Source: an uncultured Lentisphaerota bacterium
GTDB lineage: Bacteria; Verrucomicrobiota; Kiritimatiellia; RFP12; UBA1067
NCBI GenBank assembly: GCA_946413265.1
Contig: CAMKJU010000026.1
Span: forward strand, 1-45,116
DNA: 45,116 nt
Direction: 5' to 3'
Part shown: one piece after another, positions 41,779 through 45,116 of the stretch
Numbering within the stretch: the stretch's first letter is position 1
Layout of the letters: each line of letters begins with the position of its first letter
Program-made: the position numbers and the translations under genes
Notes under the pieces: generated by a model
The model's database searches: none
What the model saw: only the letters and a program-made list of their open reading frames with translations
What the model was told of the DNA's origin: nothing

Positions 41779-44328
41779 ATGCACGATACGACAGATAGAT
41801 TGCCGAGTTCTAAGGCTACCATCTTCTATCCTCCATCCATTTTGGAAGAGGAATTGAAAAACAGGGTGGCCGTTGATTGGTTTGGCGCGTTCGATTGTTC
41901 ACGCATTCTCGGGAAAGTGGATTTCTGCGCCGCCGTGCCTGCAACAGACCTTCCGCTGTGTGATGCTGAAAGCGTACTTTGGGCGGAGGCGAAGCGCGGC
42001 GCGGACGCACCACTCGACTTCGCGCTCGTACAGCTCATCCTCACCATCGGCAAGGAGCGCACCTTCGACAAGCACCTTCCGCCAAAGTACCTTGCCGCCT
42101 TCAACGCCGCTCGGATTGCGTTCATCCCGTATTCGGAGGTGGTGGAGATATTCTACCAGAACGACTTCAACTGGAACGTTGCCCCGTCCGACCACGAGAC
42201 GCGCGAGTTCGGCGACCTCTACCAGCGCGTCATCCGCATCCTTGAATCCGCCACGCTCGAATTTGACTTTGCGAAGGACGAGGCGGAACTCCGTCGTTTC
42301 ATCAAGACCAATCTCAACACTGGCAGAACGGGCTGCCAGCCCGTTCAGATCACCAAGAACAACTTCACGCACATCTACCAGCGCTGGCGCGAGACGGTAA
42401 TGCCCACGATCCTCATGCCGGACTGGGCCGCAGCCAAGAAGAACGGCATCATCGACGCGGACTTCTTCCTCGCCGACATCTTCTCGTCCGACAACGCAGC
42501 CGTCACCGACCGCCTCAACGTCCTCCTGATGAACGACCACTACCGCCAATCGGGCGGAACGAACGCGCTTGGCTTCCAGCTCTTCTCGGAAATCTCCTTC
42601 TCCGACGGACAGAAGGCGCACCATCTCTTCTGGAACCGCTACAGACGTCCGCCCCGCAAGGAGTACTGGAACTACATCGTCAACCGCCGCGACCTCCTCG
42701 TGCCGCAGGACGTGCGTGAGCGCAAGGGGTCGTTTTTCACTCCGCAGCAGTGGGTTTCGCTTTCGCAGGACTATCTTGCCGTCGTACTTGGCGAAAACTG
42801 GCAGGACGACCACTACGTGTGGGACTGCTGTGGCGGCACCGGTAACCTTGAAGTCGGGCTCACGAACAAGTACAACGTCTGGGTGTCCACCCTCGACCAG
42901 CAGGACGTCGATGTGATCCACCAGCGTATCAAGCTCGGCGCGAATCTCCTTGATTCTCATGTGTTTCAGTTCGACTTTCTAAATGACCAACTAAGCAGCG
43001 AGAAAGTTCCCCAAGATCTATGTGATGTTCTAACTGATCCAGAAAAGCGCAAGCGACTTGTCATCTACATAAATCCGCCATACGCGGAGGCGGGGACAAC
43101 AAGGGCCAAGACGGGAACAGGGGAGAACAAGACCGGCGTTGCTTCTGGAAATGCGGTTAGTGAAAAGTGTAAGGTGCGGATCGGTGCTGCTGCCAATGAA
43201 TTGTTTGCATTGTTTTTGATACGCATAGCCGATGAAATTCCTGGATGCATCATCGGACAGTTCTCAAAGGTTAAGCACTTGACAGCACCAAACTTTGCGG
43301 CTTTCCGTACGGTGTTTCCTGGATTGCCCACAAAGTGCTTCCTTGTTCCTGCCGACACATTTGACAATGTGAAAGGGAAGTTCCCGATAGGTTTCTTTGT
43401 GTGGAAATTGCATGACATGACTACCTTGTTGTCTCAGGATGGTAGGAAGTCCGGTCCTGCGCAATTTACTTCCATAATTGCGGACGTATATGACCGCTAT
43501 GGAGAATTGACTGGAAATCATACGGTGTTTTGCCCGGATAAAGGAACATTATGGATGGACTGGTTGAAGAAAATGCATGATAAACGAGGATGTCGCATTG
43601 GTCATCTGCGCACCACTTGTTCTGACTTTCAAAACCAAAACGGCACATTCATCACTAGCCAGCCTTCCGCTAATGATATTCTACAGCGGCGAACTCATGA
43701 GATCACCGTCAATAACATTGCAGGCATAGCGACGGCATTTGCTGTTCGCATATCGGTTGAAGCCACCTGGCTTAATGACCGAGACCAATTTCTTTACCCT
43801 AACGCCGTATGGAAGAAGGATCAGGGATTTCAAATTGATTGTATTGTATTTACATTATTCCACGGGCAGAATCGCATAGTGTCCCGCGATGGCGTGAACC
43901 ATTGGATTCCTTTTACGGAGAAGGAGGTCAATGCGCAGGGACTTTTCAAGAGCCACTTCATGAGCGATTTCATAGCTGGGAGAATCGAGGGCAAGAAAGC
44001 CGTACAAGGTGACTTCTTCACCGAGGCGTCAACGGCGGAAAAGAAACCGATGGTGTTTTCTGTGGAGGCACAGGCGGTTATGGACGCCGGGCGCGAACTG
44101 TGGCGTTATTACCACGCCCAGCCGAACGCAAATCCCAACGCCTCGTTCTACGACATTCGCCTGCACTTTCAGGGATCAACGACCGATGCGAAAGGCAAGG
44201 TGCGGATGAACAGCGAATCGACCGATGAGAAGTATACCGAACTGATCGGCAACCTTCGCACGGCGATGAAAAAGCTCGCGCGCCGCATTGAGCCGAAGGT
44301 GTACGAGTATGGTTTTTTAAAACGTTAA
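41779..44328 (+). CDS. Type IIG-like restriction-modification protein (nuclease-N6-adenine methyltransferase fusion)
   Basis: 849 residues; AAGGAGA about 8 bases before the ATG. The N-terminal ~180 residues include an ExK-type nuclease-like strand (AESVLWAEAKRG). Residues about 315-500 are a class I methyltransferase with motif I (VWDCCGGTGNLEVG, near 350) and motif IV NPPY (YINPPYAEAG, near 430), the adenine-N6 type; KGSFFTPQQWV precedes motif I as in type I/IIG enzymes. The rest likely includes the target-recognition domain. No separate endonuclease or specificity gene is adjacent. Residues about 182-190 (TGRTGCQPV) are encoded by a REP-like palindrome. Positions about 42960-44030 are visibly less GC-rich than the gene's two ends. 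A defence role is inferred; activity and recognition site are unknown. Confidence 0.75.
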   Translation: MHDTTDRLPSSKATIFYPPSILEEELKNRVAVDWFGAFDCSRILGKVDFCAAVPATDLPLCDAESVLWAEAKRGADAPLDFALVQLILTIGKERTFDKHLPPKYLAAFNAARIAFIPYSEVVEIFYQNDFNWNVAPSDHETREFGDLYQRVIRILESATLEFDFAKDEAELRRFIKTNLNTGRTGCQPVQITKNNFTHIYQRWRETVMPTILMPDWAAAKKNGIIDADFFLADIFSSDNAAVTDRLNVLLMNDHYRQSGGTNALGFQLFSEISFSDGQKAHHLFWNRYRRPPRKEYWNYIVNRRDLLVPQDVRERKGSFFTPQQWVSLSQDYLAVVLGENWQDDHYVWDCCGGTGNLEVGLTNKYNVWVSTLDQQDVDVIHQRIKLGANLLDSHVFQFDFLNDQLSSEKVPQDLCDVLTDPEKRKRLVIYINPPYAEAGTTRAKTGTGENKTGVASGNAVSEKCKVRIGAAANELFALFLIRIADEIPGCIIGQFSKVKHLTAPNFAAFRTVFPGLPTKCFLVPADTFDNVKGKFPIGFFVWKLHDMTTLLSQDGRKSGPAQFTSIIADVYDRYGELTGNHTVFCPDKGTLWMDWLKKMHDKRGCRIGHLRTTCSDFQNQNGTFITSQPSANDILQRRTHEITVNNIAGIATAFAVRISVEATWLNDRDQFLYPNAVWKKDQGFQIDCIVFTLFHGQNRIVSRDGVNHWIPFTEKEVNAQGLFKSHFMSDFIAGRIEGKKAVQGDFFTEASTAEKKPMVFSVEAQAVMDAGRELWRYYHAQPNANPNASFYDIRLHFQGSTTDAKGKVRMNSESTDEKYTELIGNLRTAMKKLARRIEPKVYEYGFLKR
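42326..42346. repeat. REP-like palindrome inside the R-M coding sequence
   Basis: GAACGGGCT, spacer GCC, AGCCCGTTC: a perfect 9-base inverted repeat read in frame as R-T-G-C-Q-P-V. Palindromes of this kind (AACGGGCTgccAGCCCGTT) are a typical bacterial REP core. It is distinct from the GGTAGGGCG family in this window. Confidence 0.7.
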
Positions 44329-44355
44329 AGAAAACCACTGACGGTGACGGAAAAA

Positions 44356-44387
44356 TTGCGAAAACCGGTCAGGCCCATTTTCGCCAA
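44356..44387. other. Inverted repeat between the R-M gene and the last gene
   Basis: GCGAAAA and TTTTCGC are separated by about 15 bases, in the 109-base spacer after the R-M gene and upstream of the next promoter. It could be a weak terminator or an operator. No T-tract follows directly. Confidence 0.3.
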
Positions 44388-44414
44388 ATCATGCCGTTCA
44401 ACAATCGGGAAATA

Positions 44415-44423
44415 TGATAAACT
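44415..44423 (+). promoter_or_regulatory. Extended -10 promoter of the last gene
   Basis: TGA-TAAACT, hexamer 44418-44423, followed by CGGGGA and the ATG at 44438. It matches the TG-R-TAnAnT pattern of the other promoters, but this leader is long enough (about 8 bases) to carry part of a Shine-Dalgarno. Confidence 0.5.
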
Positions 44424-44437
44424 AACGGGGAACTGCG

Positions 44438-45116
44438 ATGAGTGTAATTGAAACCATAGAGACGATTAGAAACGGGCTGATGTGGATTGGTCTGGGCGCA
44501 TTGCTGTTGATTGCGGCGGCGTGCGCATTCGCCAGACTGCGCCGCGTGAGCAGGGCGCTTTATGCGCGGTTGAGTCCGGCCGCCATCGGTGTACTCGCTG
44601 TGGCGGCGATATTCGCCACTTGCGAGGCACAAAAGCGGTTGCTGTGCGATGGCGGCGGCGGTCGCGGGGCGACCGCCCTACCGGGTGTGACCGCGGAGGA
44701 GATCGCGCAGGGGTGGCGGCTTGAGAGCGTCACGACGAACGATGCGGTTTCGTATGCGATGCCGACGAACGGCGTTGAATACATGCCGTGGTCGCGATGC
44801 GGCGGGTATGAGGCGCACTTTCCGCTTGACCTTGGCGATGATTTCGGATTTCCGTTTGGTACGAGCGTGGTACATCGCCTGGACGTGCTTTCAGGTGGCA
44901 TGGTGGAGTCGTTGCCGAGGCAACGGATGGGAGAAACGTACCATTCGTTGATGTCGATATGCGCGGCGAGGGAGTGGGCGTCGATCGTGCCGGGTGTGGG
45001 GAGGTTCTGGTGGGCGGATGAGGCGCGGCCGGAGTCCGCGCCCTACCAAGCAAAACTGCTGACATGGGAGAATGTGTATGCGGGGCGCGACCGCACGGGG
45101 CAGTACAATGCGCAGA
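44438..45116 (+). CDS. Unrecognised membrane-anchored protein, 3' end outside window
   Basis: Open from the ATG at 44438 to the window end: 226 codons, no stop. Two hydrophobic segments are visible near residues 15-30 (MWIGLGALLLIAAACAFA) and 46-60 (PAAIGVLAVAAIFAT), followed by a probable extracytoplasmic part (RLESVTTNDAVSYAMPTNGV, WSRCGGYEAHFPLDLGDDFG, YHSLMSICAAREWASIVPGV). GGGGA just upstream of the ATG serves as Shine-Dalgarno. Two REP-like palindromes are translated in frame: GRGATALPGV (44660-44690) and ARPESAPYQ (45022-45050). I do not recognise the family and infer no function. Confidence 0.7.
   Translation, partial: MSVIETIETIRNGLMWIGLGALLLIAAACAFARLRRVSRALYARLSPAAIGVLAVAAIFATCEAQKRLLCDGGGGRGATALPGVTAEEIAQGWRLESVTTNDAVSYAMPTNGVEYMPWSRCGGYEAHFPLDLGDDFGFPFGTSVVHRLDVLSGGMVESLPRQRMGETYHSLMSICAAREWASIVPGVGRFWWADEARPESAPYQAKLLTWENVYAGRDRTGQYNAQ
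44660..44683. repeat. REP-like element, inverted copy within coding sequence
   Basis: GGTCGCGGGGCGACC followed by GCCCTACCG, i.e. the reverse complement of the CGGTAGGGCG-headed element seen at 41698 and 41732. Read in frame as GRGATALP. Confidence 0.65.
45022..45047. repeat. REP-like element, second inverted copy within coding sequence
   Basis: GGCGCGGCCGGAGTCCGCG followed by CCCTACC, the reverse complement of a GGTAGGGCGCGGACTCCGG element, close to the copy at 41665. Read in frame as ARPESAPYQ. Confidence 0.65.

Noticed and set aside
41553..41822. Minus-strand small protein (about 89 codons) across the REP cluster
   Set aside because: Its composition simply reads through the GC palindromes. 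A short Shine-Dalgarno-like GAGGGAGA precedes an internal ATG, but the 22-codon product resembles nothing.

Overview
The window looks like a chromosomal segment of a Kiritimatiellota-type bacterium (PVC superphylum), probably host-associated or marine and specialised on complex polysaccharides. This assignment is inferred from gene style, not from a marker-gene search: very large exported LamG and autotransporter-repeat proteins, a WbsX/GH99-like enzyme, a rhamnogalacturonan-lyase-like protein, a REP/RAYT-type repeat system, high GC and many Tat or Sec signal peptides. Every gene I can support is on the + strand; the long minus-strand reading frames are GC-driven shadows.

Region 1 (1-9.8 kb) begins with a RAYT transposase remnant. 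It continues with exported enzymes: a two-part FAD oxidoreductase, a GH99-like glycosidase, a Tat-exported metallo-beta-lactamase-fold hydrolase, a small exported beta-sandwich protein and an SLH-HEAT-PL4 rhamnogalacturonan lyase. Region 2 (9.8-13.3 kb) holds L-serine dehydratase, an exported endonuclease/exonuclease/phosphatase-family protein and an exported TIM-barrel glycosidase-like protein. Region 3 (13.3-30.8 kb) holds three giant surface proteins: a LamG / metallophosphoesterase / SUMF1-like / beta-repeat protein and two tandem LamG paralogues. An AAA-ATPase/PD-(D/E)XK gene lies between the first and the second. Region 4 (30.9-41.3 kb) is housekeeping: tRNA-Met(CAT), trmO, then a tightly packed run from ahcY through an O-antigen-ligase-like protein, three iron-sulfur redox proteins, a membrane coiled-coil protein, a PilT-like ATPase and a parvulin. 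A terminator closes the run. Region 5 (41.3-45.1 kb) carries a candidate structured RNA, a cluster of REP-like palindromes, a type IIG-like restriction-modification protein of mosaic composition, and the start of an unrecognised membrane protein that runs off the window.

Several signals are not explained by single genes. (a) A ~60-bp block (Shine-Dalgarno, start codon and a Cys-rich signal peptide) is repeated, nearly unchanged at DNA level, at the 5' ends of six otherwise mostly unrelated exported proteins. (b) A repeated element combines a GC-rich hairpin, a T-tract and an extended -10 box (TTTTTGGTAtAAT-like). It is followed within a few bases by start codons, implying leaderless mRNAs. 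(c) Seven-base tandem repeats of three unrelated sequences occur in gene spacers. (d) The three giant proteins share a C-terminal domain ending in a short hydrophobic stretch plus ...VR. (e) REP-like palindromes are read in frame as part of proteins. (f) There is a hairpin-rich transcribed spacer at 41.34-41.6 kb. These are the best candidates for something undescribed.
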